Assembly (NCBI GenBank): GCA_003313425.1
Contig: NHZP01000002.1
Location: 1,054,001-1,118,000 of the forward strand
Direction of reading: 5' to 3'
DNA from: Pseudopyrenochaeta lycopersici
Taxonomy: Eukaryota; Ascomycota; Dothideomycetes; Pleosporales; Pseudopyrenochaetaceae
Length of the DNA stretch: 64,000 nt
Shown: positions 32,599-47,763 of the stretch, one piece after another
How the letters are laid out: every line of letters begins with the position of its first letter
How positions within the stretch are numbered: position 1 is the first letter of the stretch
Translations under genes and position numbers: made by a program
Notes under the pieces: model-generated
The model's database searches: none
What the model saw: the letters and a program-made list of their open reading frames with translations, nothing else
What the model was told of the DNA's origin: nothing

Positions 32599-35500
32599 AT
32601 GAAGCTCATCGGCAACACTGAATTGATGAAAAATCAGAAACACGCGGAAGTCATGTCTCCAGAGATGGCATTTGATGTTTTGCAGACTCCTGACGGCGAT
32701 TCTCTCTTCTTTTCAATCGGCACCGATCATGTACTTTATGTCACGCGCGAGATTCGCCAGAGTCAAACAGGTTGGACTCGTATCAATCTCTCTTCCTCAA
32801 TCTCAGCGACCAATAAGAGCAATACGGTCAGTGTCAAGTCATTTGCGGTCGCCCAGAATCCCCAGACTTCCAATTTCGACCTTACTCTCGTGGTCACCGA
32901 TTCTGGCGCCGATTCATTATACATGTCCCTCGGCCACAGCAACACCGCCAATGACTGGGCGAACGGAATTACCTGGTCGAGAATGCCTTTTGACGCTGAT
33001 GCTATAATTGCTCCAAAGCCTCTCAATATTTCTGAAATTTATCTTATGAGAATTGCCAGTGGGGCCGACTCTACTCAATCTGACAGTTTGGCTTGCTTTG
33101 TCGATGTCATTCGGGCTCCAGGTGACCCATTACAGATGCTCGACCGGTATTACATAACACCAGCTTCGCCAACTAAATGGTGCAAGCATGCCCTGGCTGC
33201 TGATCTCCAAGCTGGATCGATCTCCAGCTGCCTGGGGCATCGTCCCAAGGATTACGTACCTGGGATATATACGTTCGGAACCATTGGGGGCCAACAGGAG
33301 TTGATATTCGTACCTCAACGAAATTATTGGGGTCCACAGCTACCACCGTCGCCTTCTCGGCTCTCGTTACCGCCACAGTCCACAGCGATCGCCTCAGCCC
33401 TCAATCAAGATGGCGATACCAACTTGTTCGTCGCTGCAGCCGATGGGCTATATGTATATACACCAGACCATCAATATGATTTAGGCAAAGCCGCGCTGGT
33501 GGTGCCCAACGTTATCATTGGTGGCGTGAACGTGTTTGCCGACGTACGGTCGCTCTCAGCATCTACCGTTGGTTGTAAAACAGTAGTTTGGGGTTTAAAT
33601 GCACAGGGAGAGCTCTTCCATGTTGACTGCCCTGCTGGTTCGGAGGCGACACCGTCCACTTGGTCCTACCCAGTCCCATTCTCCAATGGCATCAACCAAT
33701 ATGCTTTTTACCTCAACAGCTCCAATGCCAACTCTGTCCTATTTGCCTACTCATCCGGGAATGACTTGTTGCAGTTTACACAGCAGTCTTCCGGGGAATG
33801 GGTCCAGCGAAGCATTATGCTTCCGACAACGGAAGTGAACAAGTTCGTCGAATATACCAGTTTCACGAGCTACATCGTCGTTCAGGATGACTACGGTGCT
33901 CCTGTGGCTCTTACGCCAGTTGCCATCACTTCGGAAGTCTCTGTTCCTGTATACATCAACAACACGTACTATGTGTTGCAACCCGCTATACCGGCCCAAG
34001 TGGAATCTGACGCAAACGGGGTTGTGACGATCATTCAAGAGACGAACACGCTTGCTGGCGTCAAAATCACCGCGACAGTGGATTTATCCAATCCCACTAG
34101 TATAACCATCGACCCTTTGGACAAAATGACTACAAAGCTCGCCACCATTACGACAGGTGATGACCTCACCAAAGTGATCATCACTACAGCCAATGGATCC
34201 CAAAAGCCGCTTGTTCCGAGTAATGTGGATAGTGCTACTCGCAATGCGGTCGCCCAGTCTCTTGTGCAGCTATTGCAAGTCAAACAAAACACTGCTACCA
34301 AGTCACCTGATAATACACAGCCCACGACTTCGACAGCTGGTAAAACACTGTCAACTTCAAACTCAGCACCACCTCATATTACTCCCATCACTAACACATC
34401 GCATTTGTCACTCATGCAAGCCTTGCCCAATAGCTTCAAGCTCGCTGCGGAGGACTTTTTCAATTTCTTCAAGCGAGTATGTCACCAAATCTCGGGTTTT
34501 GCCGTCCACTTTGTTGAAGGTGCGTGGCACTTTGTTGTGTCTATCGGCGATGCCGTGTACCACACCATCATCAACACTGTCACTGCAGTGGTCAATGCTA
34601 TTGAATTCATCTTCAACAAACTCAAAGTTGACTTTGACGACCTCGTCCATTGGCTGGGATTTATATTCTCGTGGGACGACATCAAGCGTACCTACAGCGT
34701 CCTGAAGAGTGTGCAAAGGGCGCAAGCACAGTACTTCATTGATTCAATTGATGTTGTTGGAGCAAACGTCGAATCTTTATTCAACAGTGCTGAGGATAAA
34801 CTCAATGTCTGGGCCAACGTGAGTGACCCGGGTGAGACAATAGGGACTCAGCAAAAACAAGCTGCTGCGATACCTGGTGCAGACACGCCTCAAACACATT
34901 GGGCTATATACCATACCCAGAATGGTATAGACTCTGCGCAGACTGGCGGAGCAGAGCCTGAAGTAGATGCTTCTGCGGTGCACAGCGTACTTGAAGACCT
35001 CGAAGGCGTTCTCTCTGACAAGGTTGTCGACATAAAGACTACTATCACTCAGATCAAAGAGCAAGTACTCGACCATATCTACGATTTAACCCCAGTTCAA
35101 TTGATCAAGAAGATATTAGCTATCGCTGGAGACCTAGTTCTCAAAGCCGCCAAGAACATCATGGTCAAAGTCCTAGACTTGTTCAAGCTTCTTGTCCAAA
35201 AGGTTTTGACCATGCTCGATGCTCCCCTCGAGATTCCAATTCTATCGGCATTGCACAAGCTCATTACTGGAGACGAACTTACCATCCTTGGCCTAGTTTG
35301 CTTTGTCAGTGCTATTCCAGCGACCATTTTCTACAAGATTGCTCGAGGCGCTGCGCCGTTCCCAGACGATGCCTCTGTCCAGGAACTCGCACAAGGAGGC
35401 ACAGGCTTTTCGCCTAATAAACTTCAACAGCTAGGCAGCCCAGGCAAGGCAAATTCATTGGCTACGGTGGCATTCATAGCTACCAATGGCAATTCGCCTG

Positions 35501-36219
35501 CTTCGGGCACTGCTTCTTCAACAGCAGAACCCCGCAAGCCCGAATCATCTTCACCTAGCGAAATCAATTCTCCCAGCTCCACAGCTCCAGTAAAACATAG
35601 TTGGAACTCCGATGATACGATCAAAACTCTTCTCAACTTCGTCGTACTCCCGAGTGGCGCCTTGCTTACGCTATTCACATTGAAAAAGCGGGCGATTGCG
35701 CGTGCGCAGGAGCAGGCGCCCCACGCGCTATTGCAAAACCCCATACCTGACCCTGACGCCTTAATCCGATATGGTTACGCTGCGAGCTATCTCTTCTATA
35801 TGTCGCCAAATTTTGCCCCCACGAGTCCGCCGTACCCGTGGCATGTGACAATGAACTACACGGTTGCCGCTTTCGACGCCATCAAGGCGCTCGCCGATGC
35901 CCACGAGATGATGTACAGTCAGCATCCACAATAGGGGAACGTTGCGTCGCCAATACTCGAGAGCTTTATAAATTTGGTCTGGCTCATTCCTGCTTGTGAT
36001 GGTTACGCAAAGACCAAGAACCCTCAAGCCAGCGACAAAACAAGTTTGGCTGCCAATGTGTTCTTCGATCTCGGTGGTATTATCTCTCCAGGTCTGTCAA
36101 GTACGCTCTGTGAGCCTCAGATCAATTCAGCCGTATTTCTTGCGACAATGGCACTGACAGGGCTCTATGTCCTCGCTTCGGGTACTACAGCCGGTACCTT
36201 CATCGCTGAAAACACTTAA
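32599..36219 (+). CDS. Large intronless protein of unknown function with one in-frame TAG
   Basis: The start at 32599 lies in a good context (CCAAAATGA) behind a TATA box. The frame runs 1111 codons to a TAG at 35932-35934, then continues in the same frame for 94 more codons to a TAA at 36217-36219. The extension is protein-like (NLVWLIPACDGYAKTKNPQ; NVFFDLGGIISPGLSS; NSAVFLATMALTGLYVLASG). Residues 1-410 show repeated beta-blade patterns (DGDSLFFSIGTDHVLYVTRE; DGDTNLFVAAADGLYVYTPD), suggesting a beta-propeller. About 425-500 looks like a beta-sandwich (PVYINNTYYVLQP). About 610-760 is amphipathic/hydrophobic helices (FVEGAWHFVVSIGDAVYHTI; FIFSWDDIKRTYSVLK). A Ser/Pro linker near 970-1000 leads to hydrophobic C-terminal helices. 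No family is recognised. No intron over 3.6 kb is unusual here. The TAG may be a nonsense mutation (CAG to TAG), readthrough or an error. Confidence 0.75.
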
Positions 36220-37028
36220 GAGAACTGAATTGATACATTCAACATTGTGAGATCTTCTTAATGGAAAATCTTTGGGCATTTCTCTTGGCGTTGCTGAGGA
36301 GCAAGTCAAGGGTGTTGGTGTGATTTGTCAAGAAAGATTACTCTCTTCTGCGCTCCTCGGATGTAGAAAACGTGACCTTTTTTGGGCCTTCTTCTCTGGA
36401 TGTTGGAATAAATTTTCTCATTCCATATTCGAGTATTTGCCGATTAGTTCCCCTTTGTTTGTGCAAGTCCCTGGCCAGCCATCCTTATTCTTATAATGCC
36501 CTTGGCAGACGTATAGTTGAGTACTCGTTGACCCTATTCCTTTCTCAACTCCACTGCTCTTGTAGCGTCGATCCATCGTGATATCTTCTGCATTTTCACT
36601 CCCCTTTTTCGTTCAGATGCTTCATCTACGCTCACACACCTCTATTTTGTGACGCGCTGGAAAGAGGTGCAATCAATCAGCACTTTTAGCTCGGCGATGA
36701 TGGTAAACATCAATTAGCAGCATGGTCAGGAGAAAAGCAATAAACATTGAGGTGAGGAAGCCGGGACACCACTTTCTATTTACTGTCACATGTTTGTGGC
36801 TAACTGTTGATGAACTCCACGGGGCAAACGATTTACTTGAGCTCACGGCTGTTAGCTGGAACTCACAGCACGGTTTGAGGGAAAGTTAGTCTATAACAAT
36901 TTAGCGCAATGTGATACTGATGGAAGAACACCCCTTCCAATAGCAATAAGGACCTCGCACAAACACCCTGCATTTAGAGTAGAGGCCAATCTAGACGTCA
37001 CAAGAATAGCGCAGACTCTAAAGCCCCA
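36220..37028. other. Convergent 3' intergenic region
   Basis: Lies between the 3' ends of the large intronless gene (+) and the 37029 gene (-). No gene is supported. Confidence 0.5.
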
Positions 37029-39361
37029 TCAGTCGTCCATATTCACACTCGTAATACCATCACTCAAGACATCGATATCAGACATCCATTCCTCCGTCTC
37101 GCTGGCCTCTAGGAACGCTCTCTCAAAATCCTCGTCAGCCTCATCAGTCGGGCTGATAATGCCGTCAAATCCAGAAATGGTGGCAGCATAGTAAGCTTTC
37201 TCAGCGGCTTTACGGTTTGCTTGCTCTTCGAATTCATTGTAATTGTACTGGATCTGTTTCTGTGAGAGCTCCGTAGTTTGCTTGGAGTGAACGTGTTCGG
37301 CAGCAACGCTTGGTAGGGAGACGCCTGCGCTTCTAGATTCAGTGTCGGCTGGGTGCTCTGCTGAAGGGTAGAAATCATTGAAAGGGCGATCGCCTCGTTT
37401 CCAATTGAATAGAGTGTGTTTAAGGTCGGCCCTAAGTTTCGCTGCAATGGGCTTTCTGGGCTGGCAAAGTGAGCGAGGCTTCATGCAAGTGCGTCTCTCA
37501 AACCAGAGAGGCGGTAGATTTTGAGCTTCGCCTATGCGGCCAGTGAAGAAGTTGTTTAGATGTAAATCTACAGGATCTTCGCCTATGGAATCAGTTGGGT
37601 TGGAGGTGGTCAATGCCAAGTCTTCGAAGGGAGGCCCGGTATTTAGAGAATTCTGGTTGTGCATAGAATGAATAGTTGTGCCTACACCGAGACCCTGTTG
37701 TTGTCCGATTTTCTGGCGTTTGTAGTCAATCTCAAGGTCACGATGTTCGAGCTTGTCCAAGGCGAAATGTCCGCTCAGCTTAGAAGATGGAGCTTTGGGC
37801 TGAGAGGCTTTTCGCTTCCTTGGTGATTGAGATGGAGTAGTTGAAGTAAAGAGTGATGTTTTGTATAACACTGAAGTCGCAGCCTCAGACCCAGGGAACA
37901 GTTCTGCGTCCTGTTCGTCTGTCTCATAAAATTCTGTCTCGCCTTCACTACTCCAGGCTTCAACAGGGCTCAAGAAGCGTTCTTTGTCCCAGCCGGATTC
38001 ATTTGAGCGGTTCTTCGATAAAGGCGTGCTAGTATATGAAGGCACCCAGGGTCTCATAAGCGTGTCAGGGCGCTCTGAGTGGCATCGCATAGCTTGAGGG
38101 GGATGTGAACACGAGGGCTGTATGATCTCAAGTTTGATGCTATACCGTGAAGTGCGTTCAAAACGCACCTTCTCGGGGAAGTGCGTGGTAATATGAGCTG
38201 ACACATTTGTATCGACAATCGAAAGGTTAGTGTCCTGAAGTAATGGTTAGCAACAATCGTATCATCGGTCCAGCAAGTGTAAAAGCCATGAGCTGCAGTT
38301 GATGAGTTCACCTTATTCATCGTGTGAGGGACAGACCCTTGAAAGGCTTCCTCGCTTGAGTTCCACTTGAGAAATAACGGAGATTGTGGCGTGGTAAAGT
38401 GAACAGTGTCGGCGACGTGCCTGAATGCTGAAGCGCCATGTTGCAGATCCTTGTCCTCATGGCTGGGAGCGATGCAATACTGCTCGCCTGCGAGGAGATG
38501 TGTCGGTACCTCACCGAATGAAATATTAGGTGGCTGCCAGACCAAGTCTGTGGCAATGGTAAGCTTTGCACTGGTATTAGTGTGGACTGAAAAGTCAACA
38601 ACTAGGCACGGCTCGGCAAGATTATTAAGAAAACAATCCTGAGTACGCAGGAAGTTGTACACAAAGCTTGGGAGGTCTCCAGAGCCAAGCGACCAACTCA
38701 GATACCGGCGAGCGGTGTCACTAGAGTAGCAGTCATATAGACTCTTAATCATCTCACCCGCGAGTCTTGTCAAATCAACATATATGAGGCGAGGGAGTAT
38801 ATCGGCGAGGTTGTTAATCAGATGTGGAAGCAGTGGCAATTCGTCGATTGATTTTTCAACTCCGCTCAAGTGGTTGATTATAACATTCTGCAATCGTTCT
38901 TCGATCTGCGACGCCAAGCACTGTCGAAAGAACCGTTCCCACAAGGTAAGCTCGACAGCTTGAGAGTATGAGATCCCCTTCCAACACGACACGACATCGA
39001 GATGACTTATTGCTGCCAATGATTAGTTGGACAGTAGGATGTAGGCCAATTCAAAAGCACCTTGTTCAGTGAAAGGGGAACGTCGCACTCGCGGGTAGTA
39101 GACTTCGAAAGGCGTTATGTGAGCTTTGGCAGGGAGCCCACTGAGCTCAATGTCGATGTTCACATTGGTGAGCAGATCATAAAGGCGATGTTCTTGTTTG
39201 GTCGGCCTCGTGGCCCTGGCAGGCGATGGATGGGCATGGCTGGTAACACCAATGTCGGTGTACAGCGATGACTATAGGTGTTTTAGTAAATCAGCTCAGA
39301 ACGGTCTGGAGCTACATACACGATCTGCCACATGTATATTGGATTGCGCAGTACTAGCCAT
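37029..39361 (-). CDS. Four-exon protein of unknown function (719 aa)
   Basis: My model is 39361-39320, 39271-39061, 39012-38312 and 38234-37029, with introns of 48, 48 and 77 nt. The 14-codon first exon (MASTAQSNIHVADR) is followed by a canonical GTATGT donor. The N-terminal half looks folded (EHRLYDLLTNVNIDIELSG; LPRLIYVDLTRLAGEMIKSL; LPSFVYNFLRTQDCFLNN). The C-terminal half is low-complexity, with SPRKRKASQPKAPSSK as a possible nuclear signal and an acidic tail (DEADEDFERAFLEASETEEW). I do not recognise the family; a nuclear protein is inferred only from the basic and acidic tracts. It is transcribed in the same direction as the kinase gene, whose stop lies about 185 bp upstream of this start codon. 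Confidence 0.75.
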
Positions 39362-39545
39362 GCTTGCAAACAATATAGTGTTGGCTTTGCAAAGGCAAAC
39401 CGAAGTATGGAGGAGTGGAGTACTGGGCTTAGAAGGTTTCCTGCGTAGCATCCTGCTGGCGGGAGGCGAGATCTGATTGGGAAGGCGCGGTCAAGTGCGT
39501 GCATCCCGCCATCAAGGAAAGATCAGTGCAGGTGTACGGTAGCTT

Positions 39546-41145
39546 CTATATCGCGTCCATTGAGGCTCGCGTGGTTAGACGTTCGTTCTTGTTACCAAGC
39601 TTCGATATTTGCAAGAAGGCATCCACGCCATAACCCTCTAGGCTGTGAATCTCAAGGCTCCCAGCCCAGTATTCTAGATTTCAATGTTACCAGCAAGTCC
39701 AAATTGTTGCATGTCCCGCACTCACCCGAGTATAGTCTGGACATGGGCAGTCCGATGCCTAAACGCCAGTCTGGTGCACGTCCCGTCAAAGAGGAAAGAG
39801 AGCCATGATGCGGGCCCGAGTCGCCATGCTTCGATCTTGTGTCGATTCTCGAATGCGAAGATGAGTTTGCTTCATCTCCAGGCACTTGCAGCTCCTGGAG
39901 AGTTCCAAGCAGCTTTGGTACCCTTGCGAGGTTCTCAAGTCGCTTTTCGCGTCGTGGCCCTTTGCTGAAACTCCACAAATACGGCAAGACCTCGTTCGGG
40001 ATGCCCCCACCCTGATCGGAGATTCTGATGATTACGTGCTGCGAGGTCTCGCAGATCAACACCTCGATTGGGGGAAGATTGGAATCTTTGGACTTGCGTT
40101 GCTCGATGACGGCCTGAATAGAGTTTCGAAGGAGCTCGCCGATGATGTACTCGAGGTGGCTGAGGATGTAGGGAAAAGTGGCGTCAAGATGGCCGTAAAC
40201 TTTAATTTCGGGGATGTCGACGTCTGGACCATAGGCACGCTTAATCAGTTCCTGCATTGTCTTCCCACAATCTTCCACTATTTCTTTGGCGTTGCATCGT
40301 AAGAAGATTTCACCAACGGCTTCTTGGTCTGGCGGAGGGTGTTTGGCTGTGGGAAAGTGCCAGGGCGAATTGAAGGTTTCGGTGAGGGCCAGGTGCTGCT
40401 CGGCAATGACTCGCCGCGAGATGCGCTGGGGTGGTCAATATGAATTGCATGCACACGTGGGGTGAGAGAGTCTACCGATCTCAGCATGGTGGTCATGAAT
40501 TTATCAGTTTCCTCAGCCTTCATCAGGCCGCGCACTTCGAGCACGCCAATAGCCAGCCGGGGTATGACAGTGGCATGTTCAGTCAGGGTTTCAGTCAGCA
40601 CCTTGCAGTACTTTTCATTGTCCTCTAGCGACTGGATTTCTGGCACGCGACGGAAGCGCTCGAAGGCTCGTAGGTACGACTCATAGACATGGGCGAGGTG
40701 AGGGTTCGCAACGACGACATATGGTAGGGTCTGGATGTCTCGGAGGCGATGTGCAAGCCTGTACAATCTCAGCAAGGGTTCAAGGTTGTATTCAGGAGGG
40801 AAATGCCACCTCGTCGGGAGTTCCAGTCTGCAGTAGTTGGCAGAGTCGATCAGACGTGATTCGGTGAGAGTTCTCCCAAAGAAGGTCAACTGGCGTAAGC
40901 TTATAGGCCTGGCTTCACGTTGCACCCATCTGATGGTGATTTACTGTCAACTGGCTTACTCAGTCTCTTTGGGTATGAGGTCGGGCTTACTCGTCCAGGG
41001 CCGAAGACGGCCGCCATGCAGGAGCGACGGCAGCAGCTTGTGCGCTTCTCTGTTGCGTCCTAGGAAGCAGACGCAGCGGAGGAGCTCTAATCAGGGAGTT
41101 GCCATGCCGTGGGCACAGCACGAGTGTACTCCTGGCCATAGTCAT
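39546..41145 (-). CDS. Mitochondrial PDK/BCKDK-family protein kinase
   Basis: Four exons (41145-40991, 40929-40476, 40425-39726, 39673-39546; introns 61, 50 and 52 nt) encode about 478 aa. Exon 1 supplies an Arg/Ala/Ser-rich mitochondrial presequence (SLIRAPPLRLLPRTQQRSAQ). Next comes the family N-terminal domain (PISLRQLTFFGRT; LPTRWHFPPEYN; the RISRRVIAEQHLAL block across the second intron). The GHKL ATP-binding domain follows: N box EYIIGELLRNSIQAVIE, G1 SDQGGGIP, and GIGLPMSRLYSEYWAGSLEI across the last intron. These kinases phosphorylate and inactivate the E1 subunit of pyruvate or branched-chain 2-oxoacid dehydrogenase in the matrix. Which one this targets (a Pkp1- or Pkp2-like protein) is not decided. 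It is divergent from the deubiquitinase gene. Confidence 0.93.
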
Positions 41146-41807
41146 GGCTGGTGGAGCTTCAGGAGCATCAAGGTGGGGAGCTCAGTGCACGTCGAAGCTG
41201 CAGCAAACGACTAGCACATGTGACGATGAGCTCCGCAACCCGGCCACAAGGGTCCAACCACGACGCCCAAATTGTGCGGTTGCGATTGGCGACTGCAGAG
41301 AGATGTGCAGGGCGAGGCATCTTGGAGCTTGATGTCATACTATTGTGAGTGTTTGCAGGGCCGTCTCTCGCTGTCCCCTCGCGTTGGCGAATGACGTCTT
41401 GGGCCGCGGCCTGACTCTCCACCGTCCTGGCCGCCAAGACAGGCAGCCGTCAAAGAAGGCTGCACATGTAGGCTGCCGCTGCGTCGAGTAGTTTGTTCCC
41501 CGGATTCCGTCCTTGTGTACCCCGTCCTGCATCTCCCGTCCTCGCTGCTGGGCCCTGGCTGCGCAGAGGCCGATAATTCCTTCGTCATCGCCCACCGCCA
41601 CCTTTTAGCGAGGAACTCGTCCTTAGCTGGGTCCTGCATGGTGCGTCGTGCGTGCAACTGCCTGCCTGTACCTGCCCTGAAGCCAAGCTTCCCGTCCTGC
41701 CTTCCAGCGCGTTGATCGCATCGTATTGTACCAAAGCACCTGTCTTCCCCTTCCCTCCTACTGCCTGTCCCCGCGGCCTACCGCTGCTGCCCGAAATTCG
41801 CTGCACC
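41146..41807. other. Bidirectional promoter region
   Basis: Lies between the kinase (-) and deubiquitinase (+) start codons. It is GC-richer than flanking intergenic DNA and has many short open frames on both strands; none is supported as a gene. Confidence 0.5.
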
Positions 41808-45524
<3,717 letters not shown>

Positions 45525-46047
45525 GGCGCAACATCTGCAGTGTAGGATACAGCAGACGATTGAAATCATTTCTCGTGCAACAAAACTTATATATTACTAT
45601 GGGACTACGAAGCGGTCTTGTTTAGCTGTCAGTTGAGAACTCTGCGCACACTTGAGACATTCATGGCGCAACGGAGCTTCGAGGCATAGCATTGGCGGGC
45701 GTTTCAAATCGCGCAGTCACATACAATTGAGGATGATTTTGATTGCCCGGGGTCTCGGATAGAAGGTTGAGGCTCATTTTTGCATCATGGTCAGTGTGGA
45801 ATAGTGTAGACTAGCATAGTACAATAAACGATTATCCTGTGCAAGTAACCTTCTACAGCATGGGAGTCTCCACGTTTATCGTTGGACTAGTGTGAAGGCG
45901 CCATTGATGTAATTGGTCAATCTCACCCCCGCGGCTTTCCCTCCCTGCGTCGGCGAAACAGTACCGCCGACGTTGTCGACAGCTGGAACTTTCGAACCCT
46001 CGCAAACACGCAATCGCCAACGCAATCGTCAAACGCCCACGAGCACG
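45525..46047. other. Intergenic, upstream of the p24 gene
   Basis: No supported gene; it holds the 3' end of the deubiquitinase transcript and the p24 promoter. Confidence 0.45.
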
Positions 46048-46924
46048 ATGCGGACACTCCTCACACTCGCCAGCGCGCTGCTGGCATACTGCACCGCCGT
46101 CTACGCCACCGCCCTCACCTACCGATTAGAAGCACACGAGAAGGCATGCTTCTTCGCGCATACCGAGCATAAGGGAACCAAGCTGGCTTTTTACTTTGCT
46201 GTATGTGTATTTTACTTCTACACAGTATCATGTGGCTGGCTGATGCCTGTGGGTTGCTTGCGGAAAGATGGGGTGTGGGAATGCATGGGAATTGGACACA
46301 TGGAGCATGTCGAGATGCTAATGATATGACAGGTCCAATCCGGCGGTTCTTTTGACGTGGATTACTCGGTCGTCGGGCCCACGGATAAGGTCATCCTTGA
46401 TGGGACCAAGGAGCGACAGGGCGACTTCGTGTTCACGGCGAATGATGTTGGCGAATACCGGTTCTGCTTCAACAACGAGATGAGCACGTTTGCGGAGAAG
46501 ATGGTGGATTTCGAGATCGCGGTATGTCCCTGCAAGTTGCGCAAGGGGCTGTTGCAATGCTGATAGTCTATGTGTAGGTTGAGAATGAGGCCGCCCGCGC
46601 CAAAATCCCAAGCAAACCAGGTTCCTCCCCTGAGCAGACCTCGGTCCTTGAAGAATCCATCCTCAAGCTCTCTGCCCAGCTGTCCACCATCGCCCGCAAT
46701 CAGAAGTACTTCCGCACGCGCGAAAACAGGAACTTCAGCACCGTCAAGAGCACTGAGAAGAGGATATTCAACTTCAGCTTGATGGAGGGTGGCTTGATGA
46801 TTACCATGGCGGGACTGCAGGTGTTCATTGTAAAGTTCTTCTTCCAGGGCGCGCGGAAAGGTATTATTTAGCCCCAACACCAGGACGGGACGGCCGCTGA
46901 TACATGTTGGCAGGCTACGTATGA
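46048..46924 (+). CDS. p24 (emp24/gp25L/Erp) family ER-Golgi cargo receptor
   Basis: Four exons: 46048-46200, 46333-46521, 46578-46860 and 46914-46924, encoding about 211 aa. The last exon is 11 bases and encodes only the end of the tail: ..GARK plus GYV and stop. The signal peptide is MRTLLTLASALLAYCTAVYA. The lumenal GOLD domain has the paired cysteines of the family (EKACFFAH and GEYRFCFNNE). A coiled-coil stalk follows (VLEESILKLSAQLSTIARNQ), then one TM segment (LMEGGLMITMAGLQVFIVKF). The short cytosolic tail FFQGARKGYV carries the diaromatic COPII signal and resembles Erp2/3/4-type tails. It cycles in COPII/COPI vesicles. Confidence 0.93.
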
Positions 46925-47763
46925 GTTTGGTGTTAACGACGATTGCCATTACTGACGGGATTGTGTGCATGACCAAGGAGCTTGGGGATAGTGAGAGAAG
47001 AGAGCGGGACATTTGCATTTTTGGCCCTCTTTTAAGGGCGGCGCAATCGGGATTGCGAGCGTGTACCAACACCAATGGCATCATTAGGGCTTTTTGGGGC
47101 GTAAAAGCAGGATAACATTTTGACTAAGAGTACCTTTTTCACCCAGAATCCCCAGCTCGCGTGCAGGCATGTGCTCGCTCATACCCCGCAACCCAGACTG
47201 CAGCCAGAGTTGACTCACTGATTCAACACAATGTCGACACCTTCAATCGTGTTATAATGTGCTTGCGCTGGAGCGCCTCATCGCAGAGCGTGGTGGGTAA
47301 CTAAGAGCGGCGAGCTCGCGGGTGAGATAACGTGCGTCACGCAGCTCTCTCCATGCAAAGTTGCCTGACTGGTCCGACACACTACATCACTGACGATTCA
47401 CCCCGACTTATCCATTCGACATTCTATATCTTCTGCCCCCTCCACCGCTCCTCCCCTCCACTTAGTCCTTCTACTGGGCATTTTGGCAGCTTTCACTCCT
47501 TTGCGTTCTTACTTCTCACACTACCAACTGACGTCAATGCTCGGACCTTAGGCAACGGTCTTTCAGGTATTACACCGCGGCGGCAGCGTGCTCTAACAAC
47601 CCCTCGTATTAGAGTCTTGATGCGTATGCATATTTCTTCGCTCTTTATCTTCAACTCAGTATCATCGCCACCCACGACTCACTTGACTGTCGGCTTCAAC
47701 TGGCAGCTCTAGGCGAACGACAGACCAACAAATCAATCACACTATCCTATTATTTTGACAAGC
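46925..47763. other. Intergenic, upstream of the low-complexity protein gene
   Basis: No supported gene. A pyrimidine-rich stretch at about 47,400-47,530 just before the next gene looks like promoter or 5' leader. Confidence 0.45.

Noticed and set aside
35910..35990. Intron that would remove the in-frame TAG of the large gene
   Set aside because: Possible donors (GTACAG, GTCAGC) pair only with acceptors 22-45 nt away and have no branch site.
39886..40302. 138-codon plus-strand frame
   Set aside because: Antisense to the GHKL domain of the kinase and without independent support.
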